NCBI RefSeq assembly: GCF_036227225.1
Contig: NZ_CP109444.1
Coordinates: 9,405,501 to 9,469,500, forward strand
Direction: 5' to 3'
From: Streptomyces sp. NBC_01478
GTDB taxonomy: Bacteria; Actinomycetota; Actinomycetes; Streptomycetales; Streptomycetaceae
Length of the DNA: 64,000 nt
The notes beneath the pieces are model-generated. The model saw only the letters and a list, made by a program, of their open reading frames with translations, was not told the origin of the DNA and did not search any database. The position numbers and the translations under genes were made by a program. Shown piece by piece: positions 7,299 to 16,421 of this stretch. Numbering within the stretch: the first letter of the stretch is position 1; each line of letters opens with the position of its first letter.

Positions 7299-8318
7299 AT
7301 GCCCGAACTCGTCCTGGTCACCGGAGGCAGCGGCTACATCGCAGGCTGGTGCATCGCCGAACTGCTGCGCCGCGGCTACGACGTCCGTACGACCGTCCGC
7401 ACCCCGGGCAAGGAGCGCGCGGTCACCGACGCCGTCGCGACCGTCGTCGACCCCGCCGGCCGGCTGAGCTTCGCCGTCGCCGACCTCACCGCCGACGAGG
7501 GCTGGGAGGCCGCCGTCAAGGGCGTCGACCGCGTCCTGCACGTCGCCTCCCCGCTCGGCGCCGCCTCGGACGACCCCGACGCCCTGATCGCGGCGGCCCG
7601 CGACGGCGCCCTGCGCGTCCTGCGCGCGGCCACCGAGGCGGGCGTACGACGCGTGGTGCTGACCTCGGCGGCGAACGCCGCGAGCCCCTCGTCGTACGCC
7701 TCCGAAGGCGTCACCGACGAGGAGCTGTGGACCGATCCGGACGACCCGACCCTGATCCCCTACCGCCGCTCGAAGACCCTCGCCGAGCGCGCCGCATGGG
7801 ACTTCATGAGCGGCTACGACGGGACGACCGAGCTGACGACCGTGCTTCCCGGCGCGGTCTTCGGGCCGGTCCTCACCACCGCGAACCTGGGTTCCGTCGG
7901 CATCATCGCGCGCATGGTGACCGGCAGGATGCCCGGCGTCCCGCGCATCGGCCTCGAAGTCGTCGACGTCCGGGACCTGGTCGACGTCCACATCCGCGCG
8001 ATGACCTCACCGGAGGCCGCCGGTCAACGCTTCCTGGCCACCGGGGAGTTCGTGTGGATGGAGGACATCGCCCGCACCCTGCGCGAGGGCCTCGGCGAGC
8101 ACGGCCGTACCGTCTCCACGCGCCGCCTCCCGGATTTCGCGGTCCGCCTCGCCGCCCGCTTCCGGGACCCGTCCCTGCGCGAGATCGCCCCCGCGCTCGG
8201 CCGCCGCAACCGCCACAGCACCGAGAAGGCGCGCCGCGTCCTCGGCTGGGAACCACGCCCGGCCCGGGAAGCCGTCCTCGACTGCGCCCGGAGCCTCATC
8301 GCGCAGGGGGCTGTCTGA
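7299..8318 (+). CDS. NAD(P)-dependent epimerase/reductase, extended SDR (dihydroflavonol-reductase type)
   Basis: A 339-residue extended short-chain dehydrogenase with an N-terminal Rossmann motif TGGSGYIAGW (about 9-18). The catalytic YRRSK follows at about 160, and LTSAANAAS carries the serine region. The family reduces aldehydes, ketones or flavanols; the substrate is unknown here. The ATG at 7299 is preceded by GCAGGGAGC. The divergent TetR gene and the strong palindrome between the two suggest substrate-induced expression, perhaps as an aldehyde detoxification unit. Confidence 0.85.
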   Translation: MPELVLVTGGSGYIAGWCIAELLRRGYDVRTTVRTPGKERAVTDAVATVVDPAGRLSFAVADLTADEGWEAAVKGVDRVLHVASPLGAASDDPDALIAAARDGALRVLRAATEAGVRRVVLTSAANAASPSSYASEGVTDEELWTDPDDPTLIPYRRSKTLAERAAWDFMSGYDGTTELTTVLPGAVFGPVLTTANLGSVGIIARMVTGRMPGVPRIGLEVVDVRDLVDVHIRAMTSPEAAGQRFLATGEFVWMEDIARTLREGLGEHGRTVSTRRLPDFAVRLAARFRDPSLREIAPALGRRNRHSTEKARRVLGWEPRPAREAVLDCARSLIAQGAV

Positions 8319-8383
8319 GAACGAACGGCAACAGGCATCGAGTGCGGGGGAGGGCGATCGCGACCGCCGTGCTCCGGGGCGGC

Positions 8384-8707
8384 CTACCGTGCCGGGCGGA
8401 ACGGCCGCAGGAAGCGGATCCCGTCCTCGATCGTGCCGTCCATCAGCTCCAGCAGTCGGGGCACCAGGTCCTGCATGCGGGGTGCCCCCAGGTGGCCGTC
8501 GAGGGCCTCGCGGCTCTCCCAGCGCTCGAAGACGACGAACGCGCCCGGTTCTCCCTCGACCTGGTGGGCCTCGTAGTCGATGTTGCCCGCGTCGTGGCGT
8601 GACGCGGTGACGGCGGCTGTCATGAACGCCCTCATCTCGGCTTCCTTCCCGGTTTTGGCCCGGGCTTCCCACAGCACGGTGACGTAGTGGTTCGACGTGG
8701 TGGTCAT
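8384..8707 (-). CDS. Antibiotic biosynthesis monooxygenase (ABM) domain protein
   Basis: A 107-residue small dimeric alpha/beta protein of the ABM/YgiN type. It has YVTVLWEARAKTGKEAEM at the start, then DYEAHQVEGEPGAFVVFERWESREALDGHL, the pattern of heme-free monooxygenases and quinol monooxygenases. AGGAGGA precedes the ATG at ideal spacing. It is divergent from an SDR gene, and both starts lie inside a 46-bp inverted duplication, so the two are probably co-regulated. The substrate is unknown. Confidence 0.8.
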   Translation of the reverse strand: MTTTSNHYVTVLWEARAKTGKEAEMRAFMTAAVTASRHDAGNIDYEAHQVEGEPGAFVVFERWESREALDGHLGAPRMQDLVPRLLELMDGTIEDGIRFLRPFRPAR

Positions 8708-8801
8708 GCCGGCTCCTCCTGATTTCGAACAGCGTCGTTCTGACTCCGAACGGCGCACAACGACGCCGTTCGGACTCAGGAGGAGCCGGCATGACCACCA
8801 C
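8697..8801. promoter_or_regulatory. 46-bp inverted duplication carrying both ribosome sites and start codons
   Basis: Arms 8697-8742 and 8756-8801 are inverted copies with four mismatches. They include both ATGACCACCAC gene starts, both AGGAGGA ribosome sites and a CGAACRGCGTCGTT box. The centre adds the palindrome TCCGAACGGCG / CGCCGTTCGGA (about 8744-8774), a likely operator serving both genes. Confidence 0.85.
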
Positions 8802-9483
8802 ATTCATCACGGGGGCCAACAAGTCCCTCGGACTTGAAACCGCCCGTCGCCTCGTCGAGGCGGGGCACACCGTCCTCCTCGGTGCCCGCGACCGTGAGCG
8901 CGGCCGGGCCGCGGCGAAGGCGCTCGGCGCCCGGTTCGTCCAGATCGACGTGACCGACGACGCCTCGGTCCGGGCGGCGGCCGCGGACGTCGCCGCGCGG
9001 GAGGGAACGGTCGACGTCCTGGTCAACAACGCCGGCGTCCTCGGCAGGGTCGGCCCCGTCGAGGAGTACACCGCGGCCGACATGAGCGCCGTGCTCGACG
9101 TGAACGTCGTCGGGATCGTGCGCGTCACGCACGCCTTCCTCCCGCTGCTGCGCACGTCGCCGAACCCCGTCATCGTCAATGTGTCCAGCGGGATGGGCTC
9201 CTTCGGCATGACCCAGGACCCGGCGCGGATCGAGTCGCACTATGCCCTGCCCCTCTACTGCGCCTCGAAGGCCGCCGTCACGATGCTCACGACGCAGTAC
9301 GCCAAGGAACTGAAGGACGTGAAGGTCAACGCCGCGGACCCCGGGCAGACCGCGACCGACTTCACCGGCGGCCTCGGACACAGCGTCGCCGACGGCGCGG
9401 AGTCCATCGTGACCCTCGCGACGATCGGCCCGGACGGCCCGACGGGACGGTTCGTCGACCGATCCGGGAACCTCCCCTGGTGA
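8791..9483 (+). CDS. Short-chain dehydrogenase/reductase
   Basis: A 230-residue classical SDR. It has TGANKSLGLETAR (nucleotide binding, residues 7-19), NNAGVLG near 76, the catalytic serine in NVSSGMG, and YCASK (Tyr/Lys) at about 155. It is close to the group of NAD(P)-dependent oxidoreductases that accept short carbonyl compounds. The AGGAGGAGCC ribosome site lies in the inverted duplication shared with the divergent ABM monooxygenase. A pathway pairing of monooxygenase and reductase is plausible but not shown. Confidence 0.85.
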   Translation: MTTTFITGANKSLGLETARRLVEAGHTVLLGARDRERGRAAAKALGARFVQIDVTDDASVRAAAADVAAREGTVDVLVNNAGVLGRVGPVEEYTAADMSAVLDVNVVGIVRVTHAFLPLLRTSPNPVIVNVSSGMGSFGMTQDPARIESHYALPLYCASKAAVTMLTTQYAKELKDVKVNAADPGQTATDFTGGLGHSVADGAESIVTLATIGPDGPTGRFVDRSGNLPW

Positions 9484-9580
9484 ACCTGCCCTGAGCACAG
9501 GGCCGGCCGCCCCGCCGCCCCGCGCGTACCTCGTGCTCGAGATCTCCACGCTCAGTGATCACGAAGGGCGGCCGTGGGGC

Positions 9581-10657
9581 CTAATTGTCGTCGGCCTCCG
9601 CCAACCGCACGGTCCGCTCGGCCAGTTCACTGATCCGCACCCCGTCGAACCCGAACACCGCACTGCGCACGGTGTCCTCCAGCGGATCCGTCCACTGCCC
9701 CGGGATCGCGTCCGCGCCGGTCAGCACCCCGGCGACCGAACCGGCGGTCGCGCCGTTCGAGTCGGTGTCCAGGCCGCCGCGCACGGTGAGCGTGATGGTG
9801 CGGGTGAAGTCCCCGTCGCCGTACAGGAGTCCGGCGGTGAGGACGGCCGCGTTCGGGACCGTGTGGATCCAGCCGAGCCCGGGGGTCTCCTCGGACAGCG
9901 TGGTGAGCGTGTCCTCCCAGGTCATCCGGGTCTCGTGCAGCGTGAGCACCCGGCGCACGGTGCGCGCGAGGCGGCAGCCCGGCGGGATCACGGTCAGCGC
10001 CGTGTCCAGCGCGTGCCGCACGGTTGGCGCGGTGAACGCGGCCGAGATCAGCGCGGCGGCCCACATCGCGCCGTAGACACCGTTCCCGGAGTGGGACAAC
10101 ACCGCGTCCCGGCGCGCCAGTCGAGCCGCGCGGCGCGGGGCTCCCGGGCTGGTCCAGCCGTAGATGTCGGCGCGGATGAGGGCGCCGATCCACTCCTGGT
10201 ACGGGTTGTCGTGCGTCGCCGTCAGCGGTGGCTTGAGTCCGTTCGCGAGGTTGCGGTAGGCGACCCGCTCGGCCGTGTACGTCTGGAGATACGGCAGTCT
10301 CCGCAGCCACAGTTCGCCGACCTGCTCGGTGCTGAAGCCGAAGCCGTGGGTCTCCAGCAGGTCGAGGCCGAGGACGGCGTAGTCGACGTCGTCGTCACGG
10401 CAACTGCCGTGGATCCGGCCGCGCACGCACCGCTGCCACTCGGGGCGCAGCTCGAAGCCGTCGTCCTCACCGGCCGGCTCCGGCAGATAGTCGGTCAGCG
10501 GCAGGGCGCCGGCCCGTCGGAGATAGCGGTCGATGCGGTCGCGCGTCCACAGGTCGCCCTGCTCGACCGGCTTGCCGAGCATGTTGCCCGCGATCCGGCC
10601 CAGCCAGCCCCCGAGGATGCGGTCCGCGAGCGCCCGCTCAGTGCGCACTGGGGTCAT
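9581..10657 (-). CDS. ADP-ribosylglycohydrolase family protein
   Basis: A 358-residue protein of the ARH/DraG fold, which removes ADP-ribose from proteins or small molecules using a binuclear magnesium site. The early segment ILGGWLGRIAGNMLGKPVE is the family N-terminus. SCRDDDVDYAVLGLDLLE and GGLDTDSNGATAGSVAGVLTGA supply the metal-binding aspartates. The start is the ATG at 10657 (MTPVRTERAL), since the upstream part of the frame has no family similarity. It is divergent from the glycerate kinase gene. Confidence 0.85.
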   Translation of the reverse strand: MTPVRTERALADRILGGWLGRIAGNMLGKPVEQGDLWTRDRIDRYLRRAGALPLTDYLPEPAGEDDGFELRPEWQRCVRGRIHGSCRDDDVDYAVLGLDLLETHGFGFSTEQVGELWLRRLPYLQTYTAERVAYRNLANGLKPPLTATHDNPYQEWIGALIRADIYGWTSPGAPRRAARLARRDAVLSHSGNGVYGAMWAAALISAAFTAPTVRHALDTALTVIPPGCRLARTVRRVLTLHETRMTWEDTLTTLSEETPGLGWIHTVPNAAVLTAGLLYGDGDFTRTITLTVRGGLDTDSNGATAGSVAGVLTGADAIPGQWTDPLEDTVRSAVFGFDGVRISELAERTVRLAEADDN

Positions 10658-10822
10658 ATATCCGGTGTACCCGATTCCAGGCGGGGCAGTGGCACAGGGG
10701 GCGCTCAGCCCGGTCCCAGCGTTCGGTCGGGGCATGACGGCGAGGGCGTCGGCCGGTTAAGGTCGCAGCGGCGCGACTGGCCCCGGAACGCGCGGGGGCC
10801 CGTAGAGCAAGGGGATCGCAAG

Positions 10823-11974
10823 GTGGCGAACGCTGCACAGAGGGGCACCCACAGGGTGCTCATCGCCGCGGACAAGTTCAAGGGGTCGCTGACGGCCGTG
10901 CAGGTCGCCGAGCGGGTGACGGCCGGGCTGCGCCGGGTCGTACCCGATCTGGAGGTCGCGGCGATGCCGGTCGCCGACGGCGGCGACGGCACGGTGGACG
11001 CGGCCGTCGCGGCGGGCTTCGAGCGGCGCGAGATACGGGTCGCCGGGCCCCTCGGCGACGAGATCACGGCGGCCTTCGCGGTACGCGGCGACACGGCCGT
11101 CGTGGAGATGGCCGAGGCGAGCGGGCTGCAGAGACTGCCCAAGGGCGTCTTCGCCCCGCTGACCTCCTCGACGTACGGCTCCGGCGAACTGCTGCGGGCC
11201 GCCCTCGACGCGGGCGCCCGGACGATCGTGTTCGGCGTCGGCGGCAGCGCCACGACGGACGGCGGCGCGGGCATGCTCTCCGCACTCGGCGCCCGCTTCC
11301 TGGACGCGGACGGCGAACCGGTGTCCCCGGGCGGCGGCGGCCTGGCCGACCTCGCCTCGGCCGACCTCACCGGCCTCGACCCGCGCCTCACCTCCGTCGA
11401 CCTGATCCTCGCGAGCGACGTCGACAACCCGCTCACCGGCCCCAAGGGCGCCCCCGCGGTCTACGGCCCCCAGAAGGGCGCCGCACCGGACGACGTGGAC
11501 GCCCTCGACGCGGCCCTCGGCCACTACGCGAAGATCCTGGAGGAGTCGATCGGCGCCAAGGCCACCGAGTACGCCTCCGCACCCGGCGCCGGCGCGGCGG
11601 GCGGCATCGGCTACGGCGCGCTCCTCCTCGGCGCCCGTTTCCGCCCCGGCATCGAGGTCATGCTCGACGTCCTCGGCTTCGCCGCCGCCCTGGAGGGCGC
11701 CACGCTCGTCATCACCGGCGAGGGCTCCCTCGACGAACAGACCCTGCACGGCAAGGCCCCGGCCGGCGTCGCCGCGGCGGCCCGCGCCGAGGGCAAGGAG
11801 GTCGTCGCCGTCTGCGGCCGCCTCGCCCTGCCCCCGCAGTCCCTCGGCCACGCCGGCATCCGCCGCGCCTACCCGCTCACCGCCGTCGAACCGGACGTCG
11901 TGAAGTGCATCGCGGACGCGGGCCCGATCCTGGAGCGGGTCGCGGAGAGCATCGCCCGGGACTTCCTGGTCTGA
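10823..11974 (+). CDS. Glycerate kinase, type 1
   Basis: A 383-residue ATP-dependent kinase of the GK-1 family that phosphorylates D-glycerate to 2- or 3-phosphoglycerate. Family landmarks are LIAADKFKGSLTAVQVAE at the N-terminus, MPVADGGDGTVDA, GVGGSATTDGGAGM and ITGEGSLDEQTLHGKAP. The GTG at 10823 gives the usual length. The gene ends 24 bp before a very strong bidirectional terminator. Confidence 0.92.
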   Translation: MANAAQRGTHRVLIAADKFKGSLTAVQVAERVTAGLRRVVPDLEVAAMPVADGGDGTVDAAVAAGFERREIRVAGPLGDEITAAFAVRGDTAVVEMAEASGLQRLPKGVFAPLTSSTYGSGELLRAALDAGARTIVFGVGGSATTDGGAGMLSALGARFLDADGEPVSPGGGGLADLASADLTGLDPRLTSVDLILASDVDNPLTGPKGAPAVYGPQKGAAPDDVDALDAALGHYAKILEESIGAKATEYASAPGAGAAGGIGYGALLLGARFRPGIEVMLDVLGFAAALEGATLVITGEGSLDEQTLHGKAPAGVAAAARAEGKEVVAVCGRLALPPQSLGHAGIRRAYPLTAVEPDVVKCIADAGPILERVAESIARDFLV

Positions 11975-11997
11975 GTCCGAGTCCCTCACGAAACACC

Positions 11998-12034
11998 GAA
12001 GGGCCCCCGAGCCAATGTGGCTCGGGGGCCCTTC
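11998..12034. terminator. Strong bidirectional terminator between glycerate kinase and pssA
   Basis: Perfect 16-bp arms GAAGGGCCCCCGAGCC (11998-12013) and the complement at 12019-12034 surround a 5-nt loop. CGTTTCGT follows on the plus strand. Both flanking genes converge on it. Confidence 0.9.
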
Positions 12035-12053
12035 GTTTCGTCTTCTACGACCG

Positions 12054-12911
12054 CTACGGAAGCTGTGCGGCTCGCGCCTCACGCCGGTTGTCGCGGAAGT
12101 TGTTCACCCGGCGAGCCGTGGCGAACAGCGGGATCACCGCACCCATGACCAACTGGAGCGCACACCCCGTCTGCAGGAGCAGTTGGCCGCTCGGGGCGTC
12201 GAACGCCCAGGCCGCCAGCAGCCCCATCGACAGGACGATCCAGGCGAGCATCGCCACCGCGAGGCGCCCGCGCGGCTTCGGGTACTCGACCCGGCTCACC
12301 ATCAGCCAGGCGGTGCCCAGGATCGCGAGCAGCGTTGCCACGAAGGGCAGTTCGAGCAGCACGATCGAGACCACCGTCAGCGCACCGAACGGGGAGGGCA
12401 TGCCCTGGAACATGCCGTTCGGTGGCGTCACGCACGAGAAGCGGGCCAGTCTCAGCACCACCGCCAGCAGCACCACGATCGCCCCGACCGCGGCCACTCT
12501 CTGGTGCGCGTCGTCGGCGACCATGCCGTAGACGAGGACGAAGTACGCCGGCGCGAGGCCGAAGCTGATCAGGTCCGACAGGTTGTCCAGCTCCGCGCCC
12601 ATGGGGGAGGAGCGCAGCTTGCGGGCGACGAGGCCGTCGAAGAGGTCGAAGACCGCCGCGCACAGCATCAGGATGACCGCGGTGGCCGCGCTGTGGCGGG
12701 CCATGCCGGTCGACTCGTCGTTGCCCGTCAGATGCGGGATCAGGATGCCGGTGGTGGTGAAGTACACCGCCATGAAGCCGCAGGTGGCGTTGCCGAGGGT
12801 GAGGGTGTCCGCTATTGAGAGGCGGAGAGAAAGAGGCATCTCCTCCTCGTCGTCCACCTCGTCGGCCGCGGGCACCCAGCCCGTCTGTGTCTCCGGATCA
12901 ACCACGGTCAA
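12054..12911 (-). CDS. pssA: CDP-diacylglycerol--serine O-phosphatidyltransferase
   Basis: A 285-residue integral membrane enzyme that makes phosphatidylserine from CDP-diacylglycerol and serine. The CDP-alcohol phosphatidyltransferase signature appears as DGLVARKLRSSPMGAELDNLSD-type spacing (DGx2AR x8 G x3 D x3 D, about residues 93-114). Several hydrophobic helices follow. The start overlaps the end of psd by 14 bp, so the two are translationally coupled and together lead to phosphatidylethanolamine. Confidence 0.92.
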   Translation of the reverse strand: MTVVDPETQTGWVPAADEVDDEEEMPLSLRLSIADTLTLGNATCGFMAVYFTTTGILIPHLTGNDESTGMARHSAATAVILMLCAAVFDLFDGLVARKLRSSPMGAELDNLSDLISFGLAPAYFVLVYGMVADDAHQRVAAVGAIVVLLAVVLRLARFSCVTPPNGMFQGMPSPFGALTVVSIVLLELPFVATLLAILGTAWLMVSRVEYPKPRGRLAVAMLAWIVLSMGLLAAWAFDAPSGQLLLQTGCALQLVMGAVIPLFATARRVNNFRDNRREARAAQLP

Positions 12912-13554
12912 TGCGAGTCACCCCAGCCACCGTCTTCTGACCGACCTCCAGGTCCACCTCGACACCCTCGGGGAGGTAGATGTCGACACGCGAACCGAAG
13001 CGGATCAGTCCGATGCGCTCGCCCTGCTCGACCTTCGTGCCCTGCGGAACGTAGGGGACGATACGGCGGGCGACGGCGCCGGCGATCTGGATCATCTCGA
13101 TGTCACCGAGCTCGGTGTCGAAGTGCCAGACGACCCGCTCGTTGTTCTCGCTCTCCTTGTTGAACGCGGGAACGAATCCACCCGGGATGTGCTCGACCGA
13201 TGTCACCGTGCCGGAGAGCGGCGCGCGGTTGACGTGGACGTTCAGCGGGCTCATGAAGATGGCGACGCGGGTGCGACCGTCCTTCCACGGCATGATGCTC
13301 TGCACCACACCGTCGGCGGGCGAGATGACCCGGCCCTGGGTGATCTCGCGCTCGGGGTCGCGGAAGAACCACAGCATGCCCGCCGCGAGCGCGGTGGCGG
13401 GTACGGCCACGGCCTTGGCGGCGCCGGACTTGCGCGCACGTACCAGGCTGAGGGCTGCGGTGGCGACGGTCGGCAGGAGCCACGGCGATGCTCCGCGCGC
13501 GAGGCGTACGCCTGCCAGGCTGTCGCGTGGTGCAGAGGTTTGGCTGTGGGGCAT
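12898..13554 (-). CDS. psd: Phosphatidylserine decarboxylase proenzyme
   Basis: A 218-residue short-form decarboxylase that converts phosphatidylserine to phosphatidylethanolamine. It has a membrane-associated N-terminus (WLLPTVATAALSLVRA, then VAVPATALAAGMLWFFRDP), conserved ISPADGVVQSI and FMSPLNVHVNR. The self-cleavage site is in RFGSRVDIYLP near residue 190, where the serine becomes the pyruvoyl group. The ATG at 13554 starts MPHSQTSAPRDS. It is upstream of and overlaps pssA. Confidence 0.92.
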   Translation of the reverse strand: MPHSQTSAPRDSLAGVRLARGASPWLLPTVATAALSLVRARKSGAAKAVAVPATALAAGMLWFFRDPEREITQGRVISPADGVVQSIMPWKDGRTRVAIFMSPLNVHVNRAPLSGTVTSVEHIPGGFVPAFNKESENNERVVWHFDTELGDIEMIQIAGAVARRIVPYVPQGTKVEQGERIGLIRFGSRVDIYLPEGVEVDLEVGQKTVAGVTRIDRG

Positions 13555-13723
13555 GGATGACCTTCGTAGCGGATGATGCCGCGCTGTAACGGGGGACGGC
13601 GGCTTTCCCGGGATCGTACCGGTCGCGGGCCACAACTGGGCAAGCCAGGAAGCCGAGTCGGCGGCTGAAGAGCGTTGACGGGGTGTGATCTTCTTCTCGA
13701 TGAAAACACCCCGAAACGGACAA

Positions 13724-14929
13724 TCAGCCCTGGAATCGATACTCTTCGAGCAACCTGCGCCCGATGATCATTTTCTGGATTTCGGCGGTACCTTCGCCGA
13801 TCAACAGCATCGGCGCCTCGCGGTAAAGGCGTTCGATCTCGTACTCCTTGGAGAATCCGTACCCGCCGTGGATCCGGAAGGCGTCTTCGACGACCTCCTT
13901 GCAGTACTCGGAGGCGAGGTACTTCGCCATCCCTGCCTGAAGGTCGTTTCGTTCGCCGGAGTCCTTTTTGCGTGCCGCATTTACCATCATCGCATGGGCG
14001 GCCTCGACCTTGGTGGCCATCTCCGCGAGCTTGAACTGGATCGCCTGGTGCTGGGCGATGGGCTTCCCGAAGGTGTGACGCTGCTGCGCGTACGAGACGC
14101 CCAGCTCGAAGGCACGCTGAGCGACACCGCAGCCACGCGCCGCCACGTTGACGCGGCCGACCTCGACTCCGTCCATCATTTGGTAAAAACCTCGGCCGGT
14201 CTTGCCGCCGAGCACGCGGTCGGCCGGAATCCGCAGGCCGTCCATGATCAACTCGGTGGTGTCGACGCCCTTGTAGCCCATCTTGTCGATCTTCCCGGGG
14301 ATGGTGAGGCCGGGCCGGACCTCACCGAAACCGGGCTCCTTCTCGACCAGGAAGGTCGTCATCGACTTGTGGGGCGCGGTGCCCTCCGGGTGTCCTTCGT
14401 CGCTTCGTACGAGGACGGCGACGAGCGACGACGTACCGCCGTTCGTCAGCCACATCTTCTGACCGGTCAGGACGTACTCGTCACCGTCCTTGACCGCCTT
14501 CGACGTGATCGCCGAGACGTCCGATCCGAGCGCGGGCTCCGACATGGAGAACGCGCCCCGGATGTCGCCGGCCGCCATCCGCGGCAGGAAGTGGTCCTTC
14601 TGCTCCTGCGTGCCGTGCTGCTTGAGCATGTAGGCAACGATGAAGTGGGTGTTGATGATGCCGGACACCGACATCCACCCGCGCGCGATCTCCTCCACGC
14701 ACAGGGCGTACGTCAACAGGGACTCGCCCAGGCCGCCGTACTCCTCCGGGATCATCAGGCCGAAGAGGCCCAACTCCTTGAGCCCGTCGACGATCGCTTG
14801 CGGATACTCGTCGCGGTGCTCCAGCTCGGTGGCGACCGGGAGGATCTCCTTGTCGACGAAGTCGCGGACGGTGGACAGGATTTCCCGCTGGATGTCGGTG
14901 AGACCGGCGGTCTGGGCGAGTCGCGCCAT
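13724..14929 (-). CDS. mcd: Acyl-CoA dehydrogenase, probable (2S)-methylsuccinyl-CoA dehydrogenase
   Basis: A 401-residue flavin enzyme, last gene of the ethylmalonyl-CoA operon. It has MSEPALGSDVSAI and MWLTNGGTSS for FAD/substrate binding, HTFGKPIAQHQAIQ, and the catalytic region IHGGYGFSKEYEIERLYREAP, with EGTAEIQK at the end. By position it should oxidise methylsuccinyl-CoA to mesaconyl-C1-CoA. It starts 2 bp after the stop of the MaoC gene. The substrate call rests on context; the family call does not. Confidence 0.87.
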   Translation of the reverse strand: MARLAQTAGLTDIQREILSTVRDFVDKEILPVATELEHRDEYPQAIVDGLKELGLFGLMIPEEYGGLGESLLTYALCVEEIARGWMSVSGIINTHFIVAYMLKQHGTQEQKDHFLPRMAAGDIRGAFSMSEPALGSDVSAITSKAVKDGDEYVLTGQKMWLTNGGTSSLVAVLVRSDEGHPEGTAPHKSMTTFLVEKEPGFGEVRPGLTIPGKIDKMGYKGVDTTELIMDGLRIPADRVLGGKTGRGFYQMMDGVEVGRVNVAARGCGVAQRAFELGVSYAQQRHTFGKPIAQHQAIQFKLAEMATKVEAAHAMMVNAARKKDSGERNDLQAGMAKYLASEYCKEVVEDAFRIHGGYGFSKEYEIERLYREAPMLLIGEGTAEIQKMIIGRRLLEEYRFQG

Positions 14930-14931
14930 GG

Positions 14932-15444
14932 CTACTTCTCCTGCTCCTTGAGCTGGGGGCGGCCGGGCTGCTCGCCGCCGCGCTCCTTGATGTACGTCTC
15001 GGTCGGCACCATCACCTTGCGGCGGAACACGCAGACCAGCGTGCCGTCCTGCTTGTAGCCCTTGGTCTCGACATACACGATCCCGCGGTCGTTCTTCGAC
15101 TTCGAGGGCGTCTTGTCGAGGACCGTCGTCTCGCCGTAGATCGTGTCCCCGTGGAAGGTCGGCGCCACGTGCTTCAGCGACTCGACCTCCAGGTTGGCGA
15201 TCGCCTTGCCCGACACGTCCGGCACCGACATGCCCAGCAGCAGCGAGTAGATGTAGTTGCCGACCACGACGTTCTTGCCGAAGTCCGTCGTGTTCTCGGC
15301 GTAGTTGGCGTCCATGTGGAGCGGGTGGTGGTTCATCGTCAGGAGACAGAAGAGGTGGTCGTCGTACTCCGTGACGGTCTTCCCGGGCCAGTGCTTGTAG
15401 ACCGCGCCGACCTCGAACTCCTCGTAGGTGCGTCCGAACTGCAT
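14932..15444 (-). CDS. mch: MaoC-like dehydratase, probable mesaconyl-C1-CoA hydratase
   Basis: A 170-residue hot-dog-fold hydratase. The segment MNHHPLHMDANYAENTTDFGKNVVVGNYIYSLLLGM contains the MaoC-type aspartate/histidine pair. EVESLKHVAPTFHGDTIYGETTVLDK is the typical mid segment. In the pathway it hydrates mesaconyl-C1-CoA to beta-methylmalyl-CoA. It lies 5 bp after the lyase gene and 2 bp before the dehydrogenase gene, all on the minus strand. Confidence 0.87.
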   Translation of the reverse strand: MQFGRTYEEFEVGAVYKHWPGKTVTEYDDHLFCLLTMNHHPLHMDANYAENTTDFGKNVVVGNYIYSLLLGMSVPDVSGKAIANLEVESLKHVAPTFHGDTIYGETTVLDKTPSKSKNDRGIVYVETKGYKQDGTLVCVFRRKVMVPTETYIKERGGEQPGRPQLKEQEK

Positions 15445-15449
15445 GGTGC

Positions 15450-16421
15450 TCAGGCCTCCGGGGCTTCGAACTTGGACGTGCGCTCCATGCCGGCGGCCCG
15501 GCCCTTGCCCGAGATGACGAGCGCCATCTTGCGGCTGGCCTCGTCGATCATCTCGTCGCCGAGCATCGCGGAGCCCTTCTTCCCGCCCGCCTCGGACGTG
15601 TAGTAGTCGTACGCGTCCAGGATCAACTCGGCGTGGTCGAAGTCCTCCTGGGACGGCGAGAAGATCTCGTTGGACGCCTCGACCTGACCGGGGTGCAGCA
15701 CCCACTTGCCGTCGAAGCCGAGCGCGGCGGCGCGCTGCGCGACCGCGCGGTAGCCGTCGATGTTGCGGATCTGGAGGTAAGGGCCGTCGATCGCCTGGAG
15801 GTTGTTGGCGCGGGCGGCCATCAGGATCTTCATCAGGATGTAGTGGTAGGCGTCCGCCGGGTAGCCGGGCGGCTGCTCGCCCACGACCAACGACTTCATG
15901 TTGATCGACGCCATGAAGTCGGCCGGTCCGAAGATGATCGTCTCGACGCGCTGGGAGGCCGTCGCGATCTCGTTGACGTTGTTGAGGCCCTGCGCGTTCT
16001 CGATCTGCGCCTCGATGCCGATCTTGCCGACCTCGAAGCCCATCGTCTTCTCGATCTGCGTCAGCAGCAGGTCCAGGGCGACGACCTGCTGGGCCGTCTG
16101 CACCTTCGGCAGCATGATGCAGTCGAGGTTCTGCCCCGCGCCCTCGACGACCGTGACGACATCGCGGTACGTCCACTCGGTCGTCCAGTCGTTGACGCGC
16201 ACGACCCGTGTCTTGCCCGTCCAGTCGCCCTCGTTGAGGAACTTGACGATGGTGTGCCGTGCCTCGGGCTTGGCGAGCGGCGCACACGCGTCCTCCAGGT
16301 CCAGGAAGACCTGGTCGGCCGGGAGGCCCTGCGCCTTCTCCAGGAAGCGCGGGTTGCTGCCCGGGACCGCGAGACAGGAGCGCCGCGGGCGAAGCCGGTT
16401 GACGGGGGCGGGCGTGGTCAT
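15450..16421 (-). CDS. mcl1: HpcH/HpaI-CitE-like lyase, probable L-malyl-CoA/beta-methylmalyl-CoA lyase
   Basis: A 323-residue TIM-barrel lyase. PRRSCLAVPGSNPRFLEKA, DLEDACAPLAK, MLPKVQTAQQV, EAQIENAQGL and FGPADFMASINM include the acidic metal ligands of the CitE superfamily, and KWVLHPGQVEASNEIFSP is the late conserved motif. In the ethylmalonyl-CoA pathway it cleaves beta-methylmalyl-CoA to propionyl-CoA and glyoxylate. Its ATG overlaps the stop of meaA by four bases. Confidence 0.9.
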   Translation of the reverse strand: MTTPAPVNRLRPRRSCLAVPGSNPRFLEKAQGLPADQVFLDLEDACAPLAKPEARHTIVKFLNEGDWTGKTRVVRVNDWTTEWTYRDVVTVVEGAGQNLDCIMLPKVQTAQQVVALDLLLTQIEKTMGFEVGKIGIEAQIENAQGLNNVNEIATASQRVETIIFGPADFMASINMKSLVVGEQPPGYPADAYHYILMKILMAARANNLQAIDGPYLQIRNIDGYRAVAQRAAALGFDGKWVLHPGQVEASNEIFSPSQEDFDHAELILDAYDYYTSEAGGKKGSAMLGDEMIDEASRKMALVISGKGRAAGMERTSKFEAPEA

